This document shows, piece by piece, positions 16,312 to 24,829 of a stretch of 38,446 bases of DNA. The notes below the pieces were generated by a model. It made no database searches, was not told where the DNA came from, and saw only the letters and a program-made list of their open reading frames with translations. The DNA is taken from positions 1 through 38,446 of the forward strand of contig NZ_QGKU01000016.1 in NCBI RefSeq assembly GCF_003172915.1. The letters are read 5' to 3'. Position 1 is the stretch's first letter. The number at the start of each line of letters is the position of its first letter. This DNA comes from Meridianimarinicoccus roseus (GTDB lineage Bacteria; Pseudomonadota; Alphaproteobacteria; Rhodobacterales; Rhodobacteraceae). Position numbers and translations under genes: made by a program.

Positions 16312-17280
16312 CTACGGCTGCGGGTCAGCTCGCGCCGGGATGTTGGCACCGCGCGGACCAACCCAGAACAGGACCAACCCCGGTAGGACAGACACGGCGA
16401 AGACAAGGCCGAACGCAATGCTGCTGGCCAGCCCGCCACTGGCGCTTGCACCCGCCAGCGGCAGGAGCGCCGCCGCCGCTCCTTCGCGCAGCCCCCAGCC
16501 CGAGAGCGAGATCGGGATCACCATCGCGAAAAGGATCAGCGGCACCAGCGCCGCTACTGCCGCCACCGTCAGGTCCACGCCGACCGCGCGGGCGCAGAAC
16601 GCGAAGGCGGCAAGGTTGCACACAGCGGTTCCAAGGCTCAGTGTGGCTTGCGCCGCCAGCAGGCCCCGCCCCGACAGCACGGTGCCAAGCGCCCGCCATA
16701 GACCGGTCAGGCTGCGCCCGACCACACCGGGTAGGTTTGTCGCCGCCCGAAACCCGGTCGGCAACGCGATGCCTGCGATCACGAAGCCCGCCAGCGGGCC
16801 CCGCAGGGCGTCAGGCCAGTCGATCCCACCGGGCACGAGGCTCGTTGCGACAAAGGCTGCGGCGAATATCGCGAAAACCGCGGCCTGCCCGGCAAGCCGT
16901 TCGAACGCCACCGCCTGTCCCGAGGCCAGAAGCCCGGCTTGCCCACGGTTGCGGTAGGCTCTACCGGCATCACCGATCATGCCGCCGGGCAGCGTCTGGT
17001 TCACGACTTGACCGAGGTAGTAGTCGCGGATCGCGTGCGCGGTGCCGAACCTGACGCCAAGCCGTGCCGCCGTCAGTTGCCATCGCAGGGCCGACAGAAG
17101 CGTTTGCAGCGTCAGCGCCGCAAGTGCAAGCGCCAGCCATGAAGGGTCCGCTGCGGCTAGGCTTCGTACTGCGGCGGGCCCGTCGACCGTGCGCCAGAGC
17201 AACCCGAGGCATCCAAGCGCCACGGCCACTTGGAACCCGGTCCAGATCCGCGCGCGCCACCTGCCATCCGCACGGATCAA
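16312..17280 (-). CDS. LPG synthase/UPF0104-type polytopic membrane protein
   Basis: This 322-residue protein has about eight hydrophobic segments and the family hallmarks of the lysylphosphatidylglycerol-synthase transmembrane domain (AglD2-like): LSALRWQLTAARLG, YLGQVVNQTLPGGMIGDAGRAYRN, AVAFERLAGQ and PISLSGWGLREGAAA. There is no C-terminal aminoacyltransferase domain, so it is a stand-alone flippase-like or lipid-handling protein. The start is probably the TTG at 17280, whose TTGA overlaps the upstream stop codon; a downstream GTG is possible. It is the last gene of the overlapping lipid/envelope operon. Confidence 0.82.
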   Translation of the reverse strand: MIRADGRWRARIWTGFQVAVALGCLGLLWRTVDGPAAVRSLAAADPSWLALALAALTLQTLLSALRWQLTAARLGVRFGTAHAIRDYYLGQVVNQTLPGGMIGDAGRAYRNRGQAGLLASGQAVAFERLAGQAAVFAIFAAAFVATSLVPGGIDWPDALRGPLAGFVIAGIALPTGFRAATNLPGVVGRSLTGLWRALGTVLSGRGLLAAQATLSLGTAVCNLAAFAFCARAVGVDLTVAAVAALVPLILFAMVIPISLSGWGLREGAAAALLPLAGASASGGLASSIAFGLVFAVSVLPGLVLFWVGPRGANIPARADPQP

Positions 17281-18902
17281 CTGCTGCTGCCCCGCGCCGC
17301 TGGAGTGCTGAACGTGTCGAGAATCAGGTCCCGCATCTCATTCATCGGTCGGGGCGGGGTCGCAGCGTCGGGCAGCAACCCGGCGCTCCAGCCCCAGTCT
17401 TCCGCGCGCTCCACGAGATGCTTTGGTCCGATCAGGTGCACAGGTACATCGGTGCGGTCGTCCAGTGCGACGAAACCGGCGGCCTGGTGATCGCCGAGCA
17501 CGAGGATCAGCGGCGCATCGCCTGCCTGCCGAGCGACGTAGTCGAAGACCGCGCGCAGCGCATAGTCCACGGCCAGCCTGTATTGTTCGCGAACGCGGTC
17601 GCGGTCGCGCCATACAACTTCCGGTGGATCACCGGCCGCGGCCATGTCGTTGAATACCGTTCCATCCCCGATCACGTCCCACGGCACGAGTTCGGGGACC
17701 GGCACCCAGGGCGCGTGCGACGATCCCAGCGCGACTTGCGCGAACAGCGGGCGCGCGTCCGGGTCGCCCAGCAGCTTCCGGTCGAGCGCGGCCAGCGTGA
17801 ACTGGTCCGGCATCGTCACCCAATTGAATGGCGCGCCGCGATATCCAAGCTCGGCCGCGGGCAGCACCACGTCGAACCCCATGACCGCCGATTCCGGCCA
17901 GTCGAGGGTGATTTGCGGCATCACGGCAGCGGTTCGGAACCCGGCATCGGCGGCGATGTGGAACAGCGTGTGGCGGCCGCTGGCCAGTGCCGCGCCATAG
18001 CTGGCCTGGTTATCGATCCACAGGCCGTTGGCGAAGGTCGCATGGCTCAGCCAGCTTTGCCCGCCGCGCGTCGGTGCGCTAAGGAACCCGGACCGCGTGG
18101 CAAGGCCCAGATCGACCAGCCGCTCTTCGGCGGCGGCCAGCGTCGCCCGGTGGGTGCCCGCGTAAAGTGGCGTGTCAAGGCTCGCGCGACCGTAGCTTTC
18201 GACGAATATGACCATAACGTCCCGGTCGATCCGGTCTAGCAGGCCCCTGCGCCCGGCATACGGGTCGCGCGTCGCGGCCTTCGCGAAGGCGCGCAGATCC
18301 GCGAAGGTTTCGCGCGCCATCGCGATCCGTTCCACGCCCACGCGGGCTGTGAAGGCTGTGCCGGGGACGGTCGCCGGAGCGTCGAAACGGCCAAGGTCCT
18401 GCGCGACATCCGCGGCCACAATGCAGGCGCCAAGCACGGCCGCCCCCGCGGCGATCCGTGCGCGGTCTGGCGCAAGGTTGAAGGCCGCCCAGACCCCGGT
18501 TGCCCACCAAAGTGCTGCGGCCGCGGCGGCCAGTGCAGCCAATGCGCCCAGCACGGCCGCTGCCGCCAGCGCCGGGCCGATCGCGCCGGTCATGACGTTC
18601 AGCCCGGCACCGATCAGCGCGATGTCGGTAACCGGGTTGAAGCCGCGCCCCAGCGCCATGATCATTCCGATATCGGCGAGCTTGAGTACCGAGACCGCCA
18701 ACAGCGCGCCAGTCAGCGCGGCGCGGACCCAAAACGTTCCGTGCCGCTTGCCCAACGCCAACAGAGCAAGCAAGATCGCGGGCAATTCAAGTGGCAGAAC
18801 GGCAAGCGCACCGGGCGCTATCAGTCCGGGATGACTTGGCAGCACCAGCACGACGTGCAGCACTGCCGCTGCAAGCAGAAGTCGCAAGGCGGTGGCTGTC
18901 AT
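17277..18902 (-). CDS. LtaS/EptA-like alkaline-phosphatase-superfamily membrane enzyme
   Basis: This 541-residue protein has five or so N-terminal transmembrane helices (about 1-175) and a periplasmic catalytic domain annotated generally as sulfatase-like. Active-site residues fit phosphoglycerol or phosphoethanolamine transferases rather than sulfatases: E235 (VIFVESYG), T278 as nucleophile (SAPTRGGQS), SSHAPW and the metal ligands in LGDHQ. No C/S-x-P-S-R sulfatase motif is seen. It probably transfers a phospho-head group from a phospholipid to an envelope acceptor. The ATG at 18902 overlaps the CDP-alcohol transferase stop (ATGA); its own stop overlaps the next gene (TTGA). Confidence 0.82.
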   Translation of the reverse strand: MTATALRLLLAAAVLHVVLVLPSHPGLIAPGALAVLPLELPAILLALLALGKRHGTFWVRAALTGALLAVSVLKLADIGMIMALGRGFNPVTDIALIGAGLNVMTGAIGPALAAAAVLGALAALAAAAAALWWATGVWAAFNLAPDRARIAAGAAVLGACIVAADVAQDLGRFDAPATVPGTAFTARVGVERIAMARETFADLRAFAKAATRDPYAGRRGLLDRIDRDVMVIFVESYGRASLDTPLYAGTHRATLAAAEERLVDLGLATRSGFLSAPTRGGQSWLSHATFANGLWIDNQASYGAALASGRHTLFHIAADAGFRTAAVMPQITLDWPESAVMGFDVVLPAAELGYRGAPFNWVTMPDQFTLAALDRKLLGDPDARPLFAQVALGSSHAPWVPVPELVPWDVIGDGTVFNDMAAAGDPPEVVWRDRDRVREQYRLAVDYALRAVFDYVARQAGDAPLILVLGDHQAAGFVALDDRTDVPVHLIGPKHLVERAEDWGWSAGLLPDAATPPRPMNEMRDLILDTFSTPAARGSSS

Positions 18903-19651
18903 GCTCGACGCTGCCACAGCCAAACCACGTCGCGGGCAAAGGACCACAAGAGTGCCCCCGCGGTCACCGGCACCAGCAACGTTGCCGTCAGCGGCGGAAG
19001 GACCGGGGCCTGCAATGCGACAAGGCCGCCGATCTGGAGCACGCAGACGGCCTTACGTCCAAGCCGGTCGGGCAGGGGGCGCCGTATCCATGGCAGCGCA
19101 AGCCCGGCGGCTGCGAAGGCATAGCGCGGCAGGCCAAGCAGCACCGCCACAAGTCCGTACTCCGCGCCGAACGCCGCGTTCAGGGCCAACACGAAAGCCA
19201 GTCCCGCGTCGACTTCCATGTCGAAGCGAGCTCCGAACGCGGACACCCGGTTTTGCCGCCGCGCAAGCCAGCCGTCTATCCCGTCGAGTGACAGGGCGAA
19301 TGCGCCGACCGCGAAGATCGCCCAGCTTGGTCCTGTCGCCGTCACCAGAGGGGCGACCAGTGCCGCCACACAGACAAGGCGCGCCAAAGTCACGAGGTTG
19401 CACAGACCGAGGCTAGGGTGCGGGTAGTCGCGGTCCAGCAGAATGGCCGTAAGGGCAGCTGCGGCGGCATAAAGGCCCAATGCGGCCCCGATCGGCCAGG
19501 GGGCAGCGCCGACCAGCGATGCCGAAAGTATGGCGACGCATATGCCGCCTACGACCGCCGCGCGCAGGAATTCCGCCGCCGGGCGGAGAGGGCTGCGCAG
19601 TGCCGTTACGGAACGGACGGGGCGGATCGTGTCATGGTTTACAAGGGACAT
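18899..19651 (-). CDS. CDP-alcohol phosphatidyltransferase family protein
   Basis: This 250-residue inner-membrane enzyme transfers a phosphatidyl or similar group from a CDP-activated donor to an alcohol. The complete CDP-alcohol motif is present: D123, D126-G127, A130-R131, G140, D144 and D148, in the spacing DxxDGxxARx8GxxxDxxxD. Six or so hydrophobic segments flank it. The head-group alcohol cannot be told from sequence; glycerol phosphate, inositol phosphate and serine relatives all share this motif. It is the first gene of the operon, starting at the ATG at 19651. TTGACT at 19685-19680 (minus) may be part of its promoter. Confidence 0.85.
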   Translation of the reverse strand: MSLVNHDTIRPVRSVTALRSPLRPAAEFLRAAVVGGICVAILSASLVGAAPWPIGAALGLYAAAAALTAILLDRDYPHPSLGLCNLVTLARLVCVAALVAPLVTATGPSWAIFAVGAFALSLDGIDGWLARRQNRVSAFGARFDMEVDAGLAFVLALNAAFGAEYGLVAVLLGLPRYAFAAAGLALPWIRRPLPDRLGRKAVCVLQIGGLVALQAPVLPPLTATLLVPVTAGALLWSFARDVVWLWQRRA

Positions 19652-19741
19652 TTGTAACAGTTTAGTGCAACCTCGCCACAGTCAAGCTGCGTGGGTATGC
19701 TATGTGTGTGGTGCCCCCGCAGCCGATCCTGCGACCGACGC

Positions 19742-20821
19742 TCAGGCGTTGCGCGAGGCCGAGTCCGTGGTCCCCGTTCTGCCCGTCATCCCGGTCGATC
19801 CCCGCGCTATAAGCCGGGGCGCAGGCGGCTCGGCGCTGCCTTGCGCCGCGCCGGTGTCGGCACCGCCGTCAATCGCGCCGATGAGCATACGTGTGGCGAG
19901 CTGAGCGACCCGGTCAAGCTTCAGATCGAGCGCGGTCAGCGCCGGCATTTCACTGCGCGCGCGGATGCCATCATACCGGGTTGCGACCTTGACGCGGTCC
20001 GGTACGCCTAGGCCCGCCGTGCGCAGTGCCTGCATTACGCCTGTCGCCATCGCGTCGATCGGCACCAGCACGCCGTCGATGTCGTGACCGTCGCTAATGT
20101 GACGCAGCAGGGCATCCCTTGCCCCGCGCTCGGCGTCCGCCTCGGGCAGGGAGATGACGGTTGGCTCCAGCCCAGATGCGGCACAGCGTGTCAGGTACAC
20201 CTCGCGGAACGCCGCGTTCGAGGCGCGAGCGCTTTCTCCGATCACCAGTGGAAAGCGCCGCGCGCCCCGTTCGGCGAGATGGTCAAATAGCAACTCCGCC
20301 ATGACCTTGTAGTCCAGTTCCACGGCAAGGGGTGGGCGGTCGCCAGCAGGGCCGATCACAACGGTGGGCACACCGCGCGCGGCCAGAACCGCAAGGAAAG
20401 GGTCGCGGGCTTCCGGTTCGACAAGAATCGCGCCGTCGAAGGCGATCGTCGCGAGTGCGGTTGCCGGATCCTCAATCGGCGGAACCAGCAGCAGCGCGAC
20501 GTTGCTTTCCAGCGCAGCGATCGCGGCAGAAGCCGCCAGCTCCATCAGAAAACCCAGCCGAGACGGCCCGGCCGCGACCGCCGTCGGCATGGAGGAGAAG
20601 ATGGCGATGGTGCCGGCCCGCCCGGTGCGCATCCCGCGGGCCGCGAGGTTGGGCACGTAGCCCAGCTTGGCGATGGCGCTGGTGATCCGTTCGCGGGTGG
20701 CTGCATCCACCGGCCGCTTGCCGCTCAGCGCGTTGGACACCGTGCCGGCGGAGACCCCGGCGAGCCGCGCGACATCCTTGACCGTCGCCCGCCGTCTGAG
20801 TGGCTGTGTTCCGGTTGTCAT
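19742..20821 (-). CDS. LacI-family transcriptional regulator
   Basis: This 359-residue repressor has an N-terminal helix-turn-helix (about 12-58, VKDVARLAGVSAGTVSNALS) and a hinge-helix region (PNLAARGMRTG). The periplasmic-binding-protein-like effector domain spans about 65-335. The C-terminal tail is Thr/Gly/Ser-rich. It is divergent from the arylsulfotransferase/importer operon and most likely represses both through two nearby TAAAACGTTTTA-like sites. The effector is unknown but probably relates to the imported compound. Confidence 0.9.
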   Translation of the reverse strand: MTTGTQPLRRRATVKDVARLAGVSAGTVSNALSGKRPVDAATRERITSAIAKLGYVPNLAARGMRTGRAGTIAIFSSMPTAVAAGPSRLGFLMELAASAAIAALESNVALLLVPPIEDPATALATIAFDGAILVEPEARDPFLAVLAARGVPTVVIGPAGDRPPLAVELDYKVMAELLFDHLAERGARRFPLVIGESARASNAAFREVYLTRCAASGLEPTVISLPEADAERGARDALLRHISDGHDIDGVLVPIDAMATGVMQALRTAGLGVPDRVKVATRYDGIRARSEMPALTALDLKLDRVAQLATRMLIGAIDGGADTGAAQGSAEPPAPRLIARGSTGMTGRTGTTDSASRNA

Positions 20822-20907
20822 TCAATTCCTGCCTTTTTACTGTGCAGTCCGTCGGCATTTGCGCCCATTCGCGATACCAAAGGCAGAAACTGCTCTGCCC
20901 CTCTAAA

Positions 20908-20960
20908 TAAAACGTTTTAACGGCCGCGCAAGCAAGGCTAGCTTGAGTTAAATCGTTTTA
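20908..20960. promoter_or_regulatory. Two LacI-type operators in the divergent intergenic region
   Basis: A perfect 12-bp palindrome, TAAAACGTTTTA (20908-20919), and a near copy, TAAATCGTTTTA (20949-20960), both have the central CG typical of LacI/GalR operators. Their centres are 41 bp apart, about four helical turns, which would allow cooperative binding or looping. The second site ends 21 nt before the arylsulfotransferase ATG, where bound repressor would block its promoter. The first lies 86 nt upstream of the regulator gene, which suggests autoregulation. Confidence 0.75.
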
Positions 20961-20981
20961 GTGCAGACTCACGAGGCCAGA

Positions 20982-22121
20982 ATGCTCGATACCGCAGCCG
21001 AAGCGCACAAGGCTAACACCCCCAGCCAGATCACGTTGGCGCGGCGCAGGCTCGGTCTGACTGCGTTCGATCCGTCGGCCAGCGCGGGGGGCTTCACGGT
21101 CTTCGCGCGCCAGACCGGCGGCGGCGTGGTGGACATGGTGGATATCGAAGGGCGGACCACGCACCAGTGGCACATGCCGGTGCGGCCCGGTCGGGACGCG
21201 GTGATCCTGCCGAACGGCAACCTCGGCTACAATGGCAGCCACGACACCTCGGCCGCGCTTTATCCGGCATGGGATCTTTGGCACGGCGGCGATTTTTATG
21301 AAGCAACCCCTGCCGGCGAAATCGTATGGCGGCACGAGGACATCTTTCACCACCACGACGCACAATGGCTGTCGAACGGTAACCTTCTCTATACAGTCGC
21401 GGCGGAATTACCGGCCCATCTGGCAAAGCGCGTGACCGGGGGCGATCCGCGCAAGGACGGGGCCGACGGGACCGTGCAGTCAGACATCGTGCGTGAGGTG
21501 GACCGAAGTGGCGCGACGGTCTGGGAATGGAAGATCTGGGATCACATCGACCCGGCTGACCTGCCCGTGCATCCGATCTTCGACCGGCGCCACTGGCCGA
21601 TGATCAATGGTGTGTCGGAAACAACGGACGGGCTGGTGCTGATGAGCTTGCGCACCACTTCGGGCGTGATCGCGGTGGACAAGGCAACGGGCCGCATCGT
21701 CTGGCACGCCGGGCCCGACGTTGTGGCCCAACAACACACGCCGATTCGGATGGAAGGCGGGACCATTCTCGTTTTCGACAACGGCAACATGCGGCCCGGA
21801 TCGTCAAACCCGTTCTCGCGCGCGCTGGAATTCGACCCCTCCACGATGGAAATCACCTGGAGCTACACCGACCCCAACGCGCCCAGCTTCTTTTCGCCCT
21901 TCATGGGCAGTGCGCAGCGGCTTTGGAACGGGAACACGCTGATCTGCGAAAGCGCCTTCGGCCGCCTGTTCGAGGTCACGCCGGAGGGGCTCACCGTCTG
22001 GGAGTACGTCATTCCGGAATTCGCGGAATACCCCGCGCCGCTGAACCGCTTCATTGGCGGGTCGCACAACACCTGTTTCCGGGCCCATCGCTACACGGCC
22101 GAGCAGGTCGCATGGCTGTGA
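20982..22121 (+). CDS. Arylsulfotransferase (ASST)-like beta-propeller protein
   Basis: This 379-residue protein shows the repeated propeller-blade pattern of the ASST family (for example DMVDIEGRTTHQWHM, ATPAGEIVWRHED, DRSGATVWEWKIWDHIDP). It has His-rich loops (HHHDAQWLSNGN) of the kind that supply the catalytic histidine in arylsulfate sulfotransferases. There is no signal peptide, unlike E. coli AssT, so it is probably cytoplasmic. I prefer the ATG at 20982, with GAGG 8 nt upstream, over the GTG at 20961, which abuts the operator. It overlaps the permease gene by 10 nt. It may act on a sulfated or sulfonated compound brought in by the adjoining importer. Confidence 0.78.
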   Translation: MLDTAAEAHKANTPSQITLARRRLGLTAFDPSASAGGFTVFARQTGGGVVDMVDIEGRTTHQWHMPVRPGRDAVILPNGNLGYNGSHDTSAALYPAWDLWHGGDFYEATPAGEIVWRHEDIFHHHDAQWLSNGNLLYTVAAELPAHLAKRVTGGDPRKDGADGTVQSDIVREVDRSGATVWEWKIWDHIDPADLPVHPIFDRRHWPMINGVSETTDGLVLMSLRTTSGVIAVDKATGRIVWHAGPDVVAQQHTPIRMEGGTILVFDNGNMRPGSSNPFSRALEFDPSTMEITWSYTDPNAPSFFSPFMGSAQRLWNGNTLICESAFGRLFEVTPEGLTVWEYVIPEFAEYPAPLNRFIGGSHNTCFRAHRYTAEQVAWL

Positions 22122-22930
22122 CCGACCGCGACCCGGCCCCAGTCGCCACGGAGCGCAGGGGTACGGCGCGGCTCGGGCAGGTGCTGTCGGCGGGACTGCC
22201 GCTGGTGTCCTTCGCTTTCATTCTCGGCCTGTGGTCGCTGGTCGGCTTGTCGGGCGCCGTTCCGGAAGCGATCTTTCCTGCGCCCTGGTCCGTGTGGTCG
22301 GCGACTGTCGAGATGTGGGGCAACGGCACCTTGCAGACCGATCTCGCAAAATCGCTGGGCCGGGCCGGGGTCGGTTTTTCCATCGGCACCTCGCTGGGCG
22401 TGCTGCTGGGTTTGCTGACCGGGCGGGTGGCGCTGGTGCGCACGCTGCTCAACCCGTTCCTGAACATCCTGCGCCCGATCCCGGCGATCGCGCTGGTGCC
22501 GGTGGCCATCGTATGGTTCGGCATCGGCGAAGGATCCAAGTATTTCGTCGTGTCCTACACCGTGTTCCTGACCGTGTGGTTCAACACTCATCACGGTATG
22601 CAATATGTGCCGGAAACTTATCTGCGTGCTTCCCGATCGCTCGGGGCCAGCCGGTTGCGCGAATTCCTGACCGTCGTGATCCCCGCCGCCGCCCCGCACA
22701 TCTTCGCGGGCATCCGGCTAGGTGTCGCGCTGGCCTTCCTCAGTCTTGTCGCGGCGGAGCTTTCGGGCGCGTCCTCGGGCATCGGCTTCCGACTTCAGGA
22801 AGCGCGCCAGTATGTGCGCACAGACCGGATGTTCTCCTTGTTGATCATTCTCGGTGTGCTTGGGGCGCTGGCGGACATGGTTGTTCACCGCATCGGCCGG
22901 AAACTCGTCCATTGGGAGCAGGGTTCATGA
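22112..22930 (+). CDS. ABC importer permease, SsuC/TauC-like
   Basis: This 272-residue inner-membrane permease of the BPD_transp_1 fold pairs with nitrate/sulfonate/taurine-type importers. Six or so membrane segments are visible. The cytoplasmic coupling motif reads RASRSLGASRLREFLTVVIPAAAPHIFAGIRL (about 172-203), the EAA loop. RPIPAIALVPVAIVWFGIG before it is typical of SsuC/TauC. The ATG at 22112 overlaps the upstream stop. The gene's own stop overlaps the ATPase start (ATGA at 22927-22930). Confidence 0.9.
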   Translation: MAVTDRDPAPVATERRGTARLGQVLSAGLPLVSFAFILGLWSLVGLSGAVPEAIFPAPWSVWSATVEMWGNGTLQTDLAKSLGRAGVGFSIGTSLGVLLGLLTGRVALVRTLLNPFLNILRPIPAIALVPVAIVWFGIGEGSKYFVVSYTVFLTVWFNTHHGMQYVPETYLRASRSLGASRLREFLTVVIPAAAPHIFAGIRLGVALAFLSLVAAELSGASSGIGFRLQEARQYVRTDRMFSLLIILGVLGALADMVVHRIGRKLVHWEQGS

Positions 22931-23718
22931 CGCAGACCCCGAAGGGCCGGGTGGAGATCGACGACCTCGTGATCCGATTCAAGGGACGGCAGGGGTCCGT
23001 GACCGTGCTGGAGCGCACCCGCCACGTGCTGGAGCCGGGGACTTTCACCGCGCTGATCGGCCCTTCCGGCTGCGGCAAGTCCACGCTGATGAACGCCATC
23101 GCCGGGTTCGTGGAACCAGCGGAAGGGGCGGTGCGGCTGGATGGCCGGTTGATCGATGGCCCGTCCCCCGAGGTCGGCGTGATCTTCCAGCAATACGCCC
23201 TTTTCCCGTGGTTCACCGCCCGCGACAACGTCCGCTACGGACTCAAGCAGTTTGGCCTGCCGCGCCGCGAGGAGATCGACCGCGCCCGCGCCGCGCTGGC
23301 GGAGGTCGGGCTGGAGGCCCATTCCGACAAGTATCCTCAGCAGCTTTCGGGAGGCATGAAGCAGCGCGTCGCCATAGCACGCACCTTCGCGGTGGAACCC
23401 AAGGTGCTGCTGATGGACGAACCCTTCGGCGCGCTGGACGCGCAGACCCGTCTCGTGATGCACGACCTGCTTCTCGGCATCTGGCGCAAGCACAAGACGA
23501 CCGTGCTGTTCGTCACCCATGATGTCGACGAGGCGCTTTTGCTTGCCGACCATGTGCAGGTCATGAGTCAGGCGCCCGGTCGGCTGGTGCGCCACTACCC
23601 CCTGACGCAGCCGCGGCCCCGTGCGCTTGGCCGGTCTGGGCCGGAATTCCTGCAAATGCGCGAGGACATCCTCGGGCTGTTGCATCCCGATACCATCCAC
23701 ACAGACACGTCCATCTGA
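22927..23718 (+). CDS. ABC importer ATP-binding protein, SsuB/TauB-like
   Basis: This 263-residue ATPase carries Walker A GPSGCGKST (about 46-54), Q-loop FQQYALFPW, signature LSGGMKQR, Walker B VLLMDEPFGALD and the switch histidine in FVTHDVDEAL. These are the exact forms seen in nitrate/sulfonate/taurine importers. The start ATG at 22927 overlaps the permease stop. It should power uptake through the adjacent permease, and the binding-protein gene follows 11 nt later. Confidence 0.93.
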   Translation: MTQTPKGRVEIDDLVIRFKGRQGSVTVLERTRHVLEPGTFTALIGPSGCGKSTLMNAIAGFVEPAEGAVRLDGRLIDGPSPEVGVIFQQYALFPWFTARDNVRYGLKQFGLPRREEIDRARAALAEVGLEAHSDKYPQQLSGGMKQRVAIARTFAVEPKVLLMDEPFGALDAQTRLVMHDLLLGIWRKHKTTVLFVTHDVDEALLLADHVQVMSQAPGRLVRHYPLTQPRPRALGRSGPEFLQMREDILGLLHPDTIHTDTSI

Positions 23719-23729
23719 AGGAGATCCCA

Positions 23730-24701
23730 ATGAAGACCCTTTCCCCGCTTGCTCCTCTCGCGCTTGCCGGCTCGCTTCTATCGCCGATCAGCGCCGACGC
23801 GGAATCGCTGACCTTCGCCTGGACGCCGAACCCGCAGACCCCTCAGGTCGATATCGCCATAAAGAACGGCTATTTCGAAGAGGCCGGCCTCGATATCACG
23901 TTCGTTGCTTTCAACACTGGACGCGAAGGCTTCGAGGCGATGATCGGCGGGCAGGTGGACATCACCTTCATGGCTGAATTCCCCGCCGCCGTGGGCGCGC
24001 TGACAGGGCAGGACTTCGCGGTGATCGGTGATCTTGCGCGCTTCACAGGCAGCCGGGTGATCGTCAACACCGAGTCTGGAGCGGTGGACGAACCGGCCGA
24101 TCTTGCAGGCAAGCGGATCGGCACCACCATCGGCACCAACGTGAACTTCTACCTCGAAGAGATTCTGGCCGGGGCAGGCGTCAGCGCCGAGATCGTCGGC
24201 GCAGCCCCGCCGGATCTCGTCCCCGCCCTTGCGCGTGGCGATCTGGATGCGATCGTGCCTTTCCCGTCCTTCTACGCCGCCGCCCGCGACACGCTCGGCG
24301 AAGCCTATGGCGAACTGCGCGCACCCGGTTACCAGGTGCATTACATCCTCGCCGCCACCCCGGAGATGACAGGCCCGCGTTCGGACGTGCTGGACGCGTT
24401 CATGGCAGCGCTTGCGCGGGCAGATTCCGACGTCGCCGCCGATCCGGAAGCCGCCATGGCAGCGGTCAGCGCGTCGATGCAGGGCGCCGTGTCGACCGAC
24501 GCTCTCGCCACCATGTGGCAGGACGTGGATATCGGCCTGAAGCTCGATACTGGGCTGGCCGAGCTTCTGGTGGCCGAAGCCGACTGGGTACTATCGAAGG
24601 GCGTTGTCCGGGGCGAGGCTCTGACGTTGGATCAGATGCTGTCGGTCTTTGCACCGGCCGCGCTGGCCAAGGCGGCACCAGGCGCCGTCGATCTTCCCTG
24701 A
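23730..24701 (+). CDS. ABC importer substrate-binding protein, NMT1/SsuA-like
   Basis: This 323-residue periplasmic binding protein has a short signal peptide (about 1-24, ending SADA). The mature N-terminus, FAWTPNPQTPQVDIAIKNGYFEEAGLDITF, fits the NMT1/THI5-like group that binds sulfonates, taurine, aromatic sulfonates or pyrimidines. AAATPEM and DLAGKRIGTTIGTNVNFYL are further family regions. The ATG follows an AAGGAG site. Together with the SsuC/B-like genes and the arylsulfotransferase it suggests uptake of a sulfonated or sulfated ligand, which remains unproven. Confidence 0.88.
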   Translation: MKTLSPLAPLALAGSLLSPISADAESLTFAWTPNPQTPQVDIAIKNGYFEEAGLDITFVAFNTGREGFEAMIGGQVDITFMAEFPAAVGALTGQDFAVIGDLARFTGSRVIVNTESGAVDEPADLAGKRIGTTIGTNVNFYLEEILAGAGVSAEIVGAAPPDLVPALARGDLDAIVPFPSFYAAARDTLGEAYGELRAPGYQVHYILAATPEMTGPRSDVLDAFMAALARADSDVAADPEAAMAAVSASMQGAVSTDALATMWQDVDIGLKLDTGLAELLVAEADWVLSKGVVRGEALTLDQMLSVFAPAALAKAAPGAVDLP

Positions 24702-24829
24702 CGGCGGGGCCGGACTGGTCCCCGATCGACGTCCCTAGTCCCCTATGCGTGACCTGCCGCGCCCGCGGCGCTAGGCTTGTCCGGCGCGGGCGCGCTGACC
24801 ACCGATAGGGGTGGAAAAAGGGGGGCAGC

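Noticed and set aside
17064-18239. 391-codon plus-strand open frame
   Set aside because: Antisense to the LtaS-like and LPG-synthase-like genes; no protein-like features.
24756-24769. GCCGC/GCGGC hairpin after the SsuA-like gene as a terminator
   Set aside because: Five-bp stem without T-run; too weak to claim.
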